Positions 18,176-27,314 of a stretch of 64,000 nt of DNA are shown one piece after another; position 1 is the stretch's first letter, and each line of letters begins with the position of its first letter. This DNA comes from a bacterium (GTDB lineage Bacteria > Bacillota > Clostridia > Lachnospirales > Lachnospiraceae), in NCBI GenBank assembly GCA_030535455.1, contig JAUNJY010000009.1, positions 1 to 64,000 on the forward strand, written 5' to 3'. The translations under genes were made by a program, and so were the position numbers. The notes under the pieces were generated by a model that saw only the letters and a program-made list of their open reading frames with translations, was not told the origin of the DNA and did no database searches.

Positions 18176-18259
18176 AGTCCTCCCCCCTAATTGATTACAA
18201 ACTATATTTAGTATTATAATCCTCAATAGGAGAAAAGGCAATTATGAACCGTGCATTTT

Positions 18260-19342
18260 TTAAACAAAATAGTACTGATTCTTTCCATTTTCTTTTGCTT
18301 TATATAGAGCATGGTCTGCCATCTTATAATTATCGATATAATCACATTCTAAATCTAGCCACTTTACTCCTACACTAATTGTAAATCTTGGATATAATAC
18401 TTCTTCACTTAAATCGTCTAGTATATTTTCAATAACTTCAACTACGGTCTGCTTCTCCCCTCGGATTAATCCAACAAACTCGTCTCCACCTAGTCGATAA
18501 AACTTCCCTTTTGTATGCCTTTTGAGTATTCTCCCAAGCACTCGCAGACACTCGTCTCCCATTGGGTGACCCATTCGGTTATTTATCATACGAAAATCAT
18601 CTAAATCGATTAGTACTAAATAATACTCTTCGTTCTTCTCTCCATATATATTATGAATGGTAAATTCATAATTTCTTCGATTATTTAATCCTGTCAGTAA
18701 ATCCGTCGTTGCTTTCTTATATTCAATCATTTCTTTGGTAATATTTTTTCCAATACAAAGTATTCCGCCATTAATTCTCTCTTTTACAACGCGATAAAAG
18801 GCATTGCCTCTTGTCTCAATCGCAACATAAGATCCTCTAATCAGCGTCTCTTCATCGCTTATTCTTGATTGCTCTAAGAACTCTTTTGGAATAAACTCAA
18901 TATCTTTTCTTCCAATAATCTCAGAGTTTCCTTTGCCTAAAAATGTTTTATATGTTTGATTTGCATATTGATACGTCATTGTAGCATCTTTGTAATACAT
19001 AAGATCTCCAGACTTATCAAGTATCTTATTGATTACTGGAACAATTTTTTCTTCCTTCTCTTGCTCCTTGATCTCAACAACTATATATTCCATTATGGAC
19101 TGTATCCTGCATGTCAGGTGATATTCCTTATCATCCATACATAATGAAACATCCTTATATGTTATATCCTCTTTGGATATTATATCCTCCGATAATATGT
19201 TCTTACCTACTTCTATTTGTCCCTCTTTTGTAAACATAATATCTGCCTGTTTATTTGCATAAACAAGTTTATTTATATTATTGAAAACTAAAAAACCATT
19301 GCTATGCTCTGCAATGATTTGTTTAAATATATTATTCTTCAT
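18260..19342 (-). CDS. PAS-GGDEF diguanylate cyclase
   Basis: 360 residues. Two PAS-like regions (about 5-80 and 105-195) precede a GGDEF domain. The active-site loop is RLGGDEF and the domain starts with TDLLTGLNNRRNYEF, so it should make cyclic di-GMP. The allosteric RxxD inhibition site upstream of GGDEF is absent (RHTK in its place), so product inhibition may be weak. No membrane segment is present. It is 84 bp from the AgrA-like gene on the same strand. Confidence 0.88.
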   Translation of the reverse strand: MKNNIFKQIIAEHSNGFLVFNNINKLVYANKQADIMFTKEGQIEVGKNILSEDIISKEDITYKDVSLCMDDKEYHLTCRIQSIMEYIVVEIKEQEKEEKIVPVINKILDKSGDLMYYKDATMTYQYANQTYKTFLGKGNSEIIGRKDIEFIPKEFLEQSRISDEETLIRGSYVAIETRGNAFYRVVKERINGGILCIGKNITKEMIEYKKATTDLLTGLNNRRNYEFTIHNIYGEKNEEYYLVLIDLDDFRMINNRMGHPMGDECLRVLGRILKRHTKGKFYRLGGDEFVGLIRGEKQTVVEVIENILDDLSEEVLYPRFTISVGVKWLDLECDYIDNYKMADHALYKAKENGKNQYYFV

Positions 19343-19406
19343 AATGCTCCCCTATCATTGTACATAAAATTAATAGTTACTTACGCTATTTTATGTACAT
19401 ATAGGT

Positions 19407-19730
19407 TTACATTCCCATACTTACCGCTAATGCCCGATCAATCATTCTTAGCTCACGTTCCGATACGGAACCTACAACTTCCATAACTCTGTTACGCGAA
19501 ATGGATTTAACTTGGTTTAACAGAATGATCGATGGTCTGCCTAGACATTCACCATCTATATTAACATGAGCTACCTTATCTGATATCTCCTGACATGACG
19601 TAATTGCCGCTACAATTGTTGTTTGGCTTGTTTCGTTACTTGTATCATTTTGAATGATAACAACCGGCCTAACTACAACTTTATCTTTGTCCTGACTTAA
19701 ATTAACGAAGCAAATGTCGCCCCTTTTCAT
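19407..19730 (-). CDS. MazF/PemK-type endoribonuclease toxin
   Basis: 107 residues. The family signature is visible: KRGDICFVNL, VVVRPVVIIQND, and SIILLNQVKSISRNRV near the C-terminus. These proteins are sequence-specific mRNA interferases. No antitoxin gene of the usual kind lies directly upstream: the 290 bp before it hold only repeats and a terminator. It may be a solitary EndoA-like enzyme with an antitoxin elsewhere. Confidence 0.88.
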   Translation of the reverse strand: MKRGDICFVNLSQDKDKVVVRPVVIIQNDTSNETSQTTIVAAITSCQEISDKVAHVNIDGECLGRPSIILLNQVKSISRNRVMEVVGSVSERELRMIDRALAVSMGM

Positions 19731-19818
19731 ATTCTGTCTCTCCTATGTTCTATTCTATTGTAAATTATCCCCTTGCTCACATTTTATCATTTTTAACTTC
19801 TCTTTGGCATGCTTTATC

Positions 19819-19882
19819 CATAAACACCATTTTTTCCGGCGTAAACGACACTTTTTTTCGACATAAGCAGCATTTTTTAATT
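19819..19882. repeat. three tandem 21-22 bp degenerate repeats upstream of mazF
   Basis: Three consecutive units follow the pattern CrTAArCrnCAyTTTTTTnnn, at 19819-19839, 19840-19861 and 19862-19882. They stand 90-150 bp before the toxin start. Spacing near two helical turns would suit cooperative protein binding, as in autoregulated toxin operons (inference). Confidence 0.55.
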
Positions 19883-19895
19883 GGATAATTTTCCT

Positions 19896-19950
19896 GCGCC
19901 GGGTCGAACCGGGTCGCGCTAGCGACATTCTCCTGTCAGGTGAGTGTGTT
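19896..19950. repeat. dispersed repeat, family C copy 1
   Basis: GCGCCGGGTCGAACCGGGTC, then GCGctaGCGAC and CAGGTGAGTGTG. A second copy is at 41170-41219. Both contain a GTCGC..GCGAC hairpin with a different loop. Function unknown. Confidence 0.6.
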
Positions 19951-19966
19951 TCCTATCAATCAAAAA

Positions 19967-20006
19967 GAGCTATCCACATAGCCCTTACAGACAATGTGGA
20001 TAGCTC
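19967..20006 (-). terminator. terminator of the transketolase operon
   Basis: A 13-bp perfect inverted repeat (19967-19979 with 19994-20006) is followed on the minus strand by CTTTTTG. Confidence 0.85.
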
Positions 20007-20022
20007 CATTATTTAATATATC

Positions 20023-20964
20023 TTATTTCACAAAAGCTTTTACTTTTTCAGCAATGCTTTCGCCATCTAATCCGTATTTTTTGATTAAGGCAACTGCTGG
20101 GCCTGATTCACCAAATACATCATTTACACCAATTTTTAAAACTTGTGTTGGGTAGTTTTCAGAAAGCACGTCACATACAGCACTTCCAAGACCGCCGATT
20201 ACAGAATGTTCTTCTACAGTTACAACTTTACCAGTTTCTTTTGCAGAAGCGATAATTAATTCTTTATCAATTGGTTTGATTGTGTGGATGTTTACTACTT
20301 TTGCACTAATTCCTTCTTTTTCAAGAAGATCTGCAGCGATTAAGGATTCGTTTACTTCAAGACCAGTAGCAACGATTGTTACGTCTTTACCTTCTCTTAA
20401 AACAACACCTTTACCGATTTCAAATTTGTAATCTTCTGTATCGTTGATTACAGGTACTGCAAGTCTGCCGAAACGAAGGTAAACAGGTCCTTCATATTCA
20501 TAAGCAGCTTTCACAGCAGCTCTTGCTTCCACATCATCAGAAGGGTTGATTACAACCATGCCTGGGATTGCTCTCATTAAAGCGATATCTTCATTACATT
20601 GGTGTGTTGCTCCATCTTCACCTACGGAGATACCAGCATGTGTTGCTCCAATCTTAACATTTAAGTGTGGGTAACCGATAGAGTTACGAACTTGTTCAAA
20701 CGCACGTCCTGCTGCGAACATCGCGAAGGAACTTGCGAAAGGTACTTTACCTGTTGCAGCAAGTCCTGCTGCGATACCCATCATGTTACATTCTGCGATA
20801 CCACAGTCAATGTGACGTTCTGGGAACTCTTTTTTAAAGATTACTGTTTTAGTAGCCTCTGCTAGATCGGCATCTAAAACATATAAGTTATCATGTTCTT
20901 TTGCTAATTCAACTAAAGCTTTACCATAGCTTTCTCTCGTTGCAACTTTTCTTACTTCTGACAT
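20023..20964 (-). CDS. transketolase, C-terminal subunit
   Basis: 313 residues, covering the pyrimidine-binding and C-terminal domains of a two-gene transketolase. Visible features are RESYGKALVELAKEHDNLYV, the DGATHQCNEDIALMRAIPGM block and a C-terminal VVTVEEHSVIGGLGSAV. It partners with the overlapping upstream subunit. Transketolase moves two-carbon units in the non-oxidative pentose phosphate pathway. Its start overlaps the end of the upstream gene by 13 bp, implying coupled translation. Confidence 0.95.
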   Translation of the reverse strand: MSEVRKVATRESYGKALVELAKEHDNLYVLDADLAEATKTVIFKKEFPERHIDCGIAECNMMGIAAGLAATGKVPFASSFAMFAAGRAFEQVRNSIGYPHLNVKIGATHAGISVGEDGATHQCNEDIALMRAIPGMVVINPSDDVEARAAVKAAYEYEGPVYLRFGRLAVPVINDTEDYKFEIGKGVVLREGKDVTIVATGLEVNESLIAADLLEKEGISAKVVNIHTIKPIDKELIIASAKETGKVVTVEEHSVIGGLGSAVCDVLSENYPTQVLKIGVNDVFGESGPAVALIKKYGLDGESIAEKVKAFVK

Positions 20965-21791
20965 AATTCTTCACCTACCTTTTCTAAATCTGCTAAAGCG
21001 ATTGCTAATTGTTCATCGTTAGGAGCGGAACCATGCCATTTGCATTGATTTTCCATAAAGGAAACGCCTTTACCTTTTGTACTCTTAGCAATAATTGCTG
21101 TTGGCATACCTTTGCATGCTCTTGCAGCTTTAAATGCACGGTCTAATTCTTCAAAGTCGTGTGCACATTCAACATTGATTACATTAAAGTTAAATGCTTC
21201 GAATTTCTTATCAATTGGGTATGGAGAACATACATCCTTGATACTTCCATCTATTTGTAATCCATTGTTATCCACGATAACAACTAAATTATCTAATTTT
21301 TTCGCGCCTGCAAACATGGCAGCTTCCCAAACTTGACCTTCTTGGATTTCGCCATCTCCAAGTAATGTATACACACGGTAGTCATCATTTGTGAGTTTTG
21401 CTGATAATGCCATTCCTACTGCTGCAGAAATTCCTTGTCCAAGAGAACCACTAGACATATCTACGCCTGGAATATGCTTCATATCTGGATGTCCTTGTAA
21501 ATAAGAACCTACATGACGTAATGTAGTAAGATCCTCTACTGGGAAAAATCCTCTATTAGCAAGTGTAGAGTAGTAACCAGGAGCCGTATGTCCTTTTGAT
21601 AAAACAAATCTGTCACGATCCGCTTTTCTTGGATTTTCTGGGTCAATATTCATTTCTTCAAAATATAAATAAGTATAAATGTCAGCTGCGGATAATGAAC
21701 CGCCTGGATGTCCTGATTTTGCGCTATGCACTGCTTTAACGATCCCTTTTCGTATCTCATTAGCAGTCTTTTGAAGTTCTAATGTATTCAT
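20952..21791 (-). CDS. transketolase, N-terminal subunit
   Basis: 279 residues, the thiamine-diphosphate-binding half. The ThDP motif is LLGDGEIQEGQVWEAAMFAG, ending in VDNNG. The N-terminus SAKSGHPGGSLSAADI is typical. It forms the active heterodimer with the downstream gene product. The promoter is at 21882-21909. Confidence 0.95.
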   Translation of the reverse strand: MNTLELQKTANEIRKGIVKAVHSAKSGHPGGSLSAADIYTYLYFEEMNIDPENPRKADRDRFVLSKGHTAPGYYSTLANRGFFPVEDLTTLRHVGSYLQGHPDMKHIPGVDMSSGSLGQGISAAVGMALSAKLTNDDYRVYTLLGDGEIQEGQVWEAAMFAGAKKLDNLVVIVDNNGLQIDGSIKDVCSPYPIDKKFEAFNFNVINVECAHDFEELDRAFKAARACKGMPTAIIAKSTKGKGVSFMENQCKWHGSAPNDEQLAIALADLEKVGEELCQK

Positions 21792-21881
21792 CTTGATACC
21801 ACCTTTACTATATTCGCGACTTTGTCGACTAAAATACGTATTTTATTTTTATAAAATACACATTTTCACTAATTCTATTCT

Positions 21882-21909
21882 ATTATAACAGATTCTTGTT
21901 TTTGTACAA
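21882..21909 (-). promoter_or_regulatory. promoter of the transketolase operon
   Basis: On the minus strand TTGTAC (21904-21909) and TATAAT (21882-21887) are spaced 16 bp. The remaining 21910-22067 stretch shows no gene. Confidence 0.65.
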
Positions 21910-22067
21910 GCATAAGAGCTAGCAAGTTTTCTATGGGTTTTGTCGCATTCTCTTGTAACATCTGCACAGTGCTTTTTCCCTTTCTGCCGCCTATGCGTGA
22001 CATAACATCTACAAAGTGTGCCCATTGCGTTTATAAACTTTGGGCATTTCTAGCAAATGCTAATGAT

Positions 22068-23354
22068 TTATAAGCTAAAATAAGCTGTAAGCAAACATTC
22101 TAAGTATTCCTGATCCTTTGCACCCATCGTCTCTCTGCTAGAATGCATTGCTAACAAAGGAATTCCAATATCCTGAGTCGGAATTGGCAAGATTGCATTC
22201 ACAATCGCACCTAGAGTAGATCCGCCTTTTACATCTGAACGGTTATAAAATTTCTGATATGGTATATTCATCTTTTCACAAATACCTACTACCATTCCAA
22301 CCATTGCTGCATCGCTGGCATAGGACTGGGAGCTGGCGATTTTCACCGCTACCCCTTTATTAAGGTAGACTTTATTTGTAATATCCGATTTCTCTTTTTT
22401 GTTTGGGTGAATTGCATGAGCAACATCGACACTAAGGCAATTACTCTTAAGAAGCGCATTGTCATATTGCATCTTGCTTCCACCAAGGGTACAGTATAAC
22501 TTTTCAAGTAAGATACCAAGTAAATGAGAATCTGCACCTTTCTTGCTTCTAGATCCGACTTCCTCATGATCAAAACAGCCAATCACATCAATGCCTGTTT
22601 CTCTTGTTCCATTTACTAATGCCGTAATACAAGCCTGTACACTGGAGATATTATCAATTCTTGGTGCTGAAATAAACTCGTTGTTTAATCCGACTTCGCA
22701 GCCTTCTTCTAAACAATACACGCCTAATTCATAATCTAAGATATCATCCTTAGCCACACCTGCCTCTTTTGCAAGGGCATCCATAAATGTCACTGTATCG
22801 ATTTCTTCACCTGACATTCCAAGAAGAGGAAGTAAGTCGATTTGATTATTAATTTCCACTCCACTATTTACGTTGCGATTTAAATGGATTGCAAGGTTTG
22901 GAATTGTAATGACTGGGCGTTTAAAATCCACTAATTTAATTGTTGGTGCAAATATGTCATCACTCTTTACTGCAACTTTTCCTGCAATGGATAATGGACG
23001 GTCAAACCATGTATTTAAGATTGGTCCACCATAAACTTCCACATTTAACTTCTTATATTCACCATCTATGATTTCAGGATTTCCCTTAATTCGTAGTGCC
23101 GGTGAATCTGTATGAGCATGGGCAAAACGGAAGCCTTGTCCTAACTCGAACTCTCGATTGATATGAAATGCCATAAACGAAGAGTCGTATAAATCGATAT
23201 AGTATCCTTTTCCACGTTCTAACTGCCATTCCTCTGAAAGCGCAAGTTCTGTATATCCAGCTTCTTGTAATTGTCGCTTACTTGCCTCAACACAATGAGT
23301 TGGAGAAGTGGATTCGCTGATTGTTGTTAAAAGTCTTTTTGTAATTTTATTCAT
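22068..23354 (-). CDS. M18 family aminopeptidase
   Basis: 428 residues, a usual length for the family. The metal-binding pattern is in place: HAHTDSPALRIK, the acidic segment ISAPRIDN, CFDHEEVGSRSKKGADS and the C-terminal MHSSRETMG. M18 enzymes are cytosolic dodecameric zinc aminopeptidases that prefer acidic or neutral N-terminal residues. It appears monocistronic. Confidence 0.93.
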   Translation of the reverse strand: MNKITKRLLTTISESTSPTHCVEASKRQLQEAGYTELALSEEWQLERGKGYYIDLYDSSFMAFHINREFELGQGFRFAHAHTDSPALRIKGNPEIIDGEYKKLNVEVYGGPILNTWFDRPLSIAGKVAVKSDDIFAPTIKLVDFKRPVITIPNLAIHLNRNVNSGVEINNQIDLLPLLGMSGEEIDTVTFMDALAKEAGVAKDDILDYELGVYCLEEGCEVGLNNEFISAPRIDNISSVQACITALVNGTRETGIDVIGCFDHEEVGSRSKKGADSHLLGILLEKLYCTLGGSKMQYDNALLKSNCLSVDVAHAIHPNKKEKSDITNKVYLNKGVAVKIASSQSYASDAAMVGMVVGICEKMNIPYQKFYNRSDVKGGSTLGAIVNAILPIPTQDIGIPLLAMHSSRETMGAKDQEYLECLLTAYFSL

Positions 23355-23524
23355 TCATAACCATCCTTTACTTTTTCTGCCTAACTGTTTTGTCTACCAA
23401 AGTATAACATTAAATACATTATTTCTCTATAACATTTAATTGTGGGTAGTTAAAATACAAGAAACACCAAGAAACTAAAATACTACAAAAAGGAGACACA
23501 TAACTGTGCCTCCCCTAATCAAAA

Positions 23525-23983
23525 TTATAATGAATGCTTTAGTATTAGCCGATCTAATACTGACTTATAAATAATCACTATATGTGCATCGATGAAACAA
23601 TATTTATTTACGATAAACTCATACACCTTATAGAAAAATGCAATCGTCATTACACCTATACTAGCAACACCAATCCAAAAATTGACTCCTAGGAACAGTA
23701 ATAGTAAAATTCCGATAATATATGCACACACAGTAAACTTAAAGGTCTTGCTGATACGCAGTACATAAAACATTGATTCTGATAAATTTTTCATCATTTT
23801 ATTTAATGACTCTATGTCCTTATCTTTCAACCTTAGATACATATCGGTATAAATTTCTTCATTTTCTAATACATGATGGTTATAGGCTTTGTCTGCAATT
23901 AACTTTTGGTAACAAGCAAAATATCTTTCGTAGCACACATCACCTAATTCTTTGCTAATAAGCTTACGGAATACACTTGCCAT
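23525..23983 (-). CDS. small membrane protein of unknown function
   Basis: About 152 residues from Met at 23983, or 158 from 24001. An amphipathic N-terminal half (about 1-80) precedes two closely spaced membrane helices (TVCAYIIGILLLLFLGVNF and GVASIGVMTIAFFYKV). It ends in a basic, Leu-rich tail. I do not recognise the family. It stands alone between the M18 peptidase and a PAS-protein gene; the upstream 24002-24294 stretch has no gene. Confidence 0.7.
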   Translation of the reverse strand: MASVFRKLISKELGDVCYERYFACYQKLIADKAYNHHVLENEEIYTDMYLRLKDKDIESLNKMMKNLSESMFYVLRISKTFKFTVCAYIIGILLLLFLGVNFWIGVASIGVMTIAFFYKVYEFIVNKYCFIDAHIVIIYKSVLDRLILKHSL

Positions 23984-24294
23984 ATTTCGTCCACCCACCA
24001 AATTTCTTACGCGCTCTTTTTATTGTTACCAATAATTATCAATCCATACATGTTTTGTTTCGAGCGTCTACTATATTATATTAGAGAATGTAAAATATGA
24101 AACCCGTACACCAAAGAATTGTAATCTTTGTAAAATTGCAAATATTCATAAAACGTTCATAAATTATCCATAGTCTCATCATATATGTCCAATATACTAA
24201 ATATATCAAAAGTCAATAAGATAGTTTTTCATATAAAGCCTGGTAGTTGCTCCCCCTCTGCCGGGCTTCTCCTCTGTCTAGGGAAAAATTACTG

Positions 24295-25356
24295 TTACTT
24301 ATAAAAACCATCCAGCATCTTTATGGCTTGTTCATATCGAAATAACATTACCTCTTGTCTTACCTGTTTTAACAGAACTACCTCATTACTTGGCGCAATG
24401 GTCAATACATAGGCTAGGATTTCAATAGATTTCATATAGTCATATGTCGCCATTGCCTGCCTTGCTTCCTTAATCAGATCTGTATAGTTTCTTTTCTCCC
24501 ACACATCCACTTGCTTTCCCATGATCTTTTCTATGTATGGCTTAATCCGGCTCTCGTATCCTTTTTCTTGTTTCCCTAGCAGATATGTCTCCTCTGTGTT
24601 TCTCTTTCGAAGACTGACTGCCATACCGCTTTTTATGGACTTTACCATAACATTAAATGCCTGTAACTCATATTGCTCAAAAGACCCTTTGTACTTTACT
24701 GCCACATCCCGTGTAAAGCTTTTCCCTTCTGCAAGCGTCTGAAATAATTCTCCAAGCATGCTTAAAGACAGCCTATTCTGAAAAAAGGTGGTGTAGTGCA
24801 TTCCTAATGCTTCAATTCTGCTAGAAAGCCCAAAGATACGAACTGCTTCTTCCGAACATTGCAGCAAGCAGTTCCTATTATCAAAGAAAAGAAAGACATC
24901 GCTGCTTAATGCAAGACTGGACTCTAAAATCATCTGAGCCTGGTAGCTTTCCGTACAATCATAAAAAACAAGCAAATATTCTTCTTCTCTCTCATTGTCG
25001 CTTAATGTGGTAATTTCTACCTGATTCCATAAAAACATGCCTCTTGGGCTATGTACTGCAATAAGCCCTTGTGTTGCGCGGGCTGACTTTTGTTCTTCTT
25101 TTCTCTTTTTATGTTCCGTAAAAAAATCAGAGAGTGTACTGCACTCTAATAAGGCTGCAAGGGGCTTCTCCCTTACCTGGTCAATGGACAATGAAAACCG
25201 CTCCAGCAACGCTTTTGTCACCTTCTTTACCATTCCTTCAGAATCAATAACCGCACAGGCAATCAACTGTGAGCGAAAGACTGCCTGATAACTTTTTTCT
25301 ACTCTGTTAATCTCTTCTTTTCCCACGATTTTCACCTCTGTTCTCCCTTTTCCCAT
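24295..25356 (-). CDS. PAS-domain protein with helical C-terminus
   Basis: 353 residues. Two PAS-like folds can be traced (about 30-130, ending EEEYLLVFYDCTES, and 145-250, with DVFLFFDNRNCLLQCSEEAVRIF). The last 85 residues look like helical TPR-type repeats (ARQAMATYDYMKSIEILAYV). No output domain such as GGDEF, EAL or kinase is present. No membrane segment is visible. A cytosolic sensor or scaffold is the most that can be inferred. Confidence 0.7.
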   Translation of the reverse strand: MGKGRTEVKIVGKEEINRVEKSYQAVFRSQLIACAVIDSEGMVKKVTKALLERFSLSIDQVREKPLAALLECSTLSDFFTEHKKRKEEQKSARATQGLIAVHSPRGMFLWNQVEITTLSDNEREEEYLLVFYDCTESYQAQMILESSLALSSDVFLFFDNRNCLLQCSEEAVRIFGLSSRIEALGMHYTTFFQNRLSLSMLGELFQTLAEGKSFTRDVAVKYKGSFEQYELQAFNVMVKSIKSGMAVSLRKRNTEETYLLGKQEKGYESRIKPYIEKIMGKQVDVWEKRNYTDLIKEARQAMATYDYMKSIEILAYVLTIAPSNEVVLLKQVRQEVMLFRYEQAIKMLDGFYK

Positions 25357-25428
25357 TTATCCCTTAATATTACCATTTTATAGGATGATTTTCTATATTT
25401 TATTTTTAATATTTTCCTTTTAACTTTG

Positions 25429-25445
25429 AAAGAATATGGTATAAT
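25429..25445 (+). promoter_or_regulatory. extended -10 promoter of upp
   Basis: TGGTATAAT (25437-25445) is an extended -10 element; no good -35 is seen at the expected distance. Confidence 0.6.
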
Positions 25446-25506
25446 ACTACTAGTTTTGAAACTAAGAAAAAACTACAAAAGTAAACCAAATTTTAGGAGG
25501 CATAAC

Positions 25507-26136
25507 ATGTCAAAAGTTATAGTAATGGATCATCCTTTGATTCAACACAAGATTGGTATCATGCGTGTAAAGACTACATCCACAAAGGAATTTAGGGATT
25601 TAGTAAGCGAAGTAGCTATGTTAATCTGCTACGAAGCAACTCGCGAACTTCCATTAGAGGACATCGAAATTGAAACACCACTTACAAAGGCTACTGTAAA
25701 AGAAATTGCAGGTAAAAAGCTTTGTATCGTACCAATTTTAAGAGCAGGTCTTCATATGGCTGATGGTATCTTAAACTTAATTCCTAACGCAAAAGTTGGA
25801 CATATTGGTTTATACCGTAATGAAGAAACACTTGAACCAGTAGAATACTTCTGTAAACTACCTGTAGATGCTGCAGATCGTGAAATCTTCGTTGTAGACC
25901 CTATGTTAGCTACAGGCGGTTCCGCTATTGCAGCTATCGATTTACTTAAGAACAGAGGAATTAAAAAGATTCATTTCTTATGCTTAATTGCAGCTCCTGA
26001 AGGCGTTAAAAAATTCCAAGAAGCACATCCAGATGTTGATGTATTCATCGGTGCACTTGATGAACGTTTAAATGAAGACGGATATATCCTTCCAGGCTTA
26101 GGCGACGCTGGAGATCGTATTTACGGAACAAAATAG
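25507..26136 (+). CDS. upp: uracil phosphoribosyltransferase
   Basis: 209 residues from Met at 25507, behind AGGAGG at 25495-25500; an in-frame start 81 bp upstream overlaps the promoter and is rejected. Upp makes UMP from uracil and PRPP. The PRPP-binding motif is [12 protein letters not shown], and the uracil-binding C-terminus is [17 protein letters not shown]. Salvage enzyme, monocistronic, with a strong terminator. Confidence 0.97.
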   Translation: MSKVIVMDHPLIQHKIGIMRVKTTSTKEFRDLVSEVAMLICYEATRELPLEDIEIETPLTKATVKEIAGKKLCIVPILRAGLHMADGILNLIPNAKVGHIGLYRNEETLEPVEYFCKLPVDAADREIFVVDPMLATGGSAIAAIDLLKNRGIKKIHFLCLIAAPEGVKKFQEAHPDVDVFIGALDERLNEDGYILPGLGDAGDRIYGTK

Positions 26137-26151
26137 TTTTATAATGTAGTA

Positions 26152-26202
26152 AAAAAAAATGCTGTCCAAACACATATAACGTGTTAGGGCAGCACTTTTT
26201 TT
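26152..26202 (+). terminator. terminator of upp
   Basis: AAAAAAATGCTGtCC pairs with GGgCAGCACTTTTTTT around an inner AACAC/GTGTT hairpin. It can also serve the convergent galM. Confidence 0.85.
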
Positions 26203-26243
26203 GCATTCGATTTTTCTATTTTTTCGTCCTTATGAAACCAGTC

Positions 26244-27302
26244 TTACACAAATTTATAAATTGTCGTTGTCTCATATTTCTCATTTGCTTTTAAGATTGT
26301 AGATGGGAATGTTGGAACGTTGCAAGCATTTGGAAAACTTTGTGTCTCTAAGCAGACAGCAGCTCTTAATGGGTAGGCAGCATGTCCTTTATAGGTACAT
26401 CCTTCAGTAGGAGTAAGGAAATTAGATGTATAAAGCTGCATTCCGATTGCATCTGTATACACTTCCATATGTCTTCCTGATGTCTCATCAATCAAATCTG
26501 CTACCTTTTTCGTCAAATCACGATTATTTTCAAGTACATAGTTATGGTCATAGCCTAAACAATCAATCAATGGCTTGTAGTCTGCATCAATATCTTTTGA
26601 AAGGGCCTTGTACTCTCTAAAGTCCATCGGCGTCCCTTCTACGTCTAGGAATGTTCCATCACAGATGCTTTCTTCATCGCTCTTTGTAATCTTTGATGCT
26701 TGAATTCGAAGCAGATGATCCATGGCACTACCGCTCTTATGACCTTTCAGATTAAAATAACTATGATTTGTCAGATTGACAATGGTCGTCTGATCTGACA
26801 CCCCTTCATAGTGAAGGATCAACTCATTATCATCCGTTAACGTATAGCTTACCTGATACGTAAATGTTCCAGGGAATCCTTGTTCCATATGTGGGCTCAC
26901 ACGATGAAACGTTACTGTATCCTGGCCCTCTTCCTCTTTTGTGGTCGCAGTATAATAAACACGTCCGTAACCTGCTCCACCTCCATGAAGATCATTGTTT
27001 CCATCATTTTTATCCAGTTCATACGTAACACCGTCAATGACTGCTTTTGCATCTTTGATACGATTTGCATTACGGCCAATTGTAGCCCCTAGGTTTGGAG
27101 CATTTACTTCATAGCTTTTTACGTCATCATATCCTAATACAACGTCCTCTTTGATATTATCTTTATCCGGAACAAGCAGGCTCATTAACGCTGCGCCCTG
27201 ATTAATTACATGAGCTTCCATTCCCTTGCTATTTACCATCTTATAAATCATAACTTCTTGATTATCTTTTGTCATTCCAAATACTTCTTGTTTTATGCTC
27301 AT
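26244..27302 (-). CDS. galM: aldose 1-epimerase (mutarotase)
   Basis: 352 residues. GalM interconverts alpha and beta anomers of galactose and glucose. Family motifs are GNDLHGGGAGYGRVYY, the His-bearing NLTNHSYFNLKGH and the catalytic Glu near VCLETQSFPNA. Cytosolic, no signal peptide. It is 13 bp downstream of the PAS-EAL gene; a functional tie is not evident. Confidence 0.95.
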   Translation of the reverse strand: MSIKQEVFGMTKDNQEVMIYKMVNSKGMEAHVINQGAALMSLLVPDKDNIKEDVVLGYDDVKSYEVNAPNLGATIGRNANRIKDAKAVIDGVTYELDKNDGNNDLHGGGAGYGRVYYTATTKEEEGQDTVTFHRVSPHMEQGFPGTFTYQVSYTLTDDNELILHYEGVSDQTTIVNLTNHSYFNLKGHKSGSAMDHLLRIQASKITKSDEESICDGTFLDVEGTPMDFREYKALSKDIDADYKPLIDCLGYDHNYVLENNRDLTKKVADLIDETSGRHMEVYTDAIGMQLYTSNFLTPTEGCTYKGHAAYPLRAAVCLETQSFPNACNVPTFPSTILKANEKYETTTIYKFV

Positions 27303-27314
27303 ATCTATCCACCT

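Noticed and set aside
16085..19342. Lantibiotic or agr peptide precursor near the AgrC/A pair
   Set aside because: No short frame with a leader and Cys-bearing tail was found in the intergenic gaps.
24236..24270. Terminator after the PAS protein gene
   Set aside because: Only a 5-bp AAGCC/GGCTT stem with a poor T-run is present; too weak to list as a feature.
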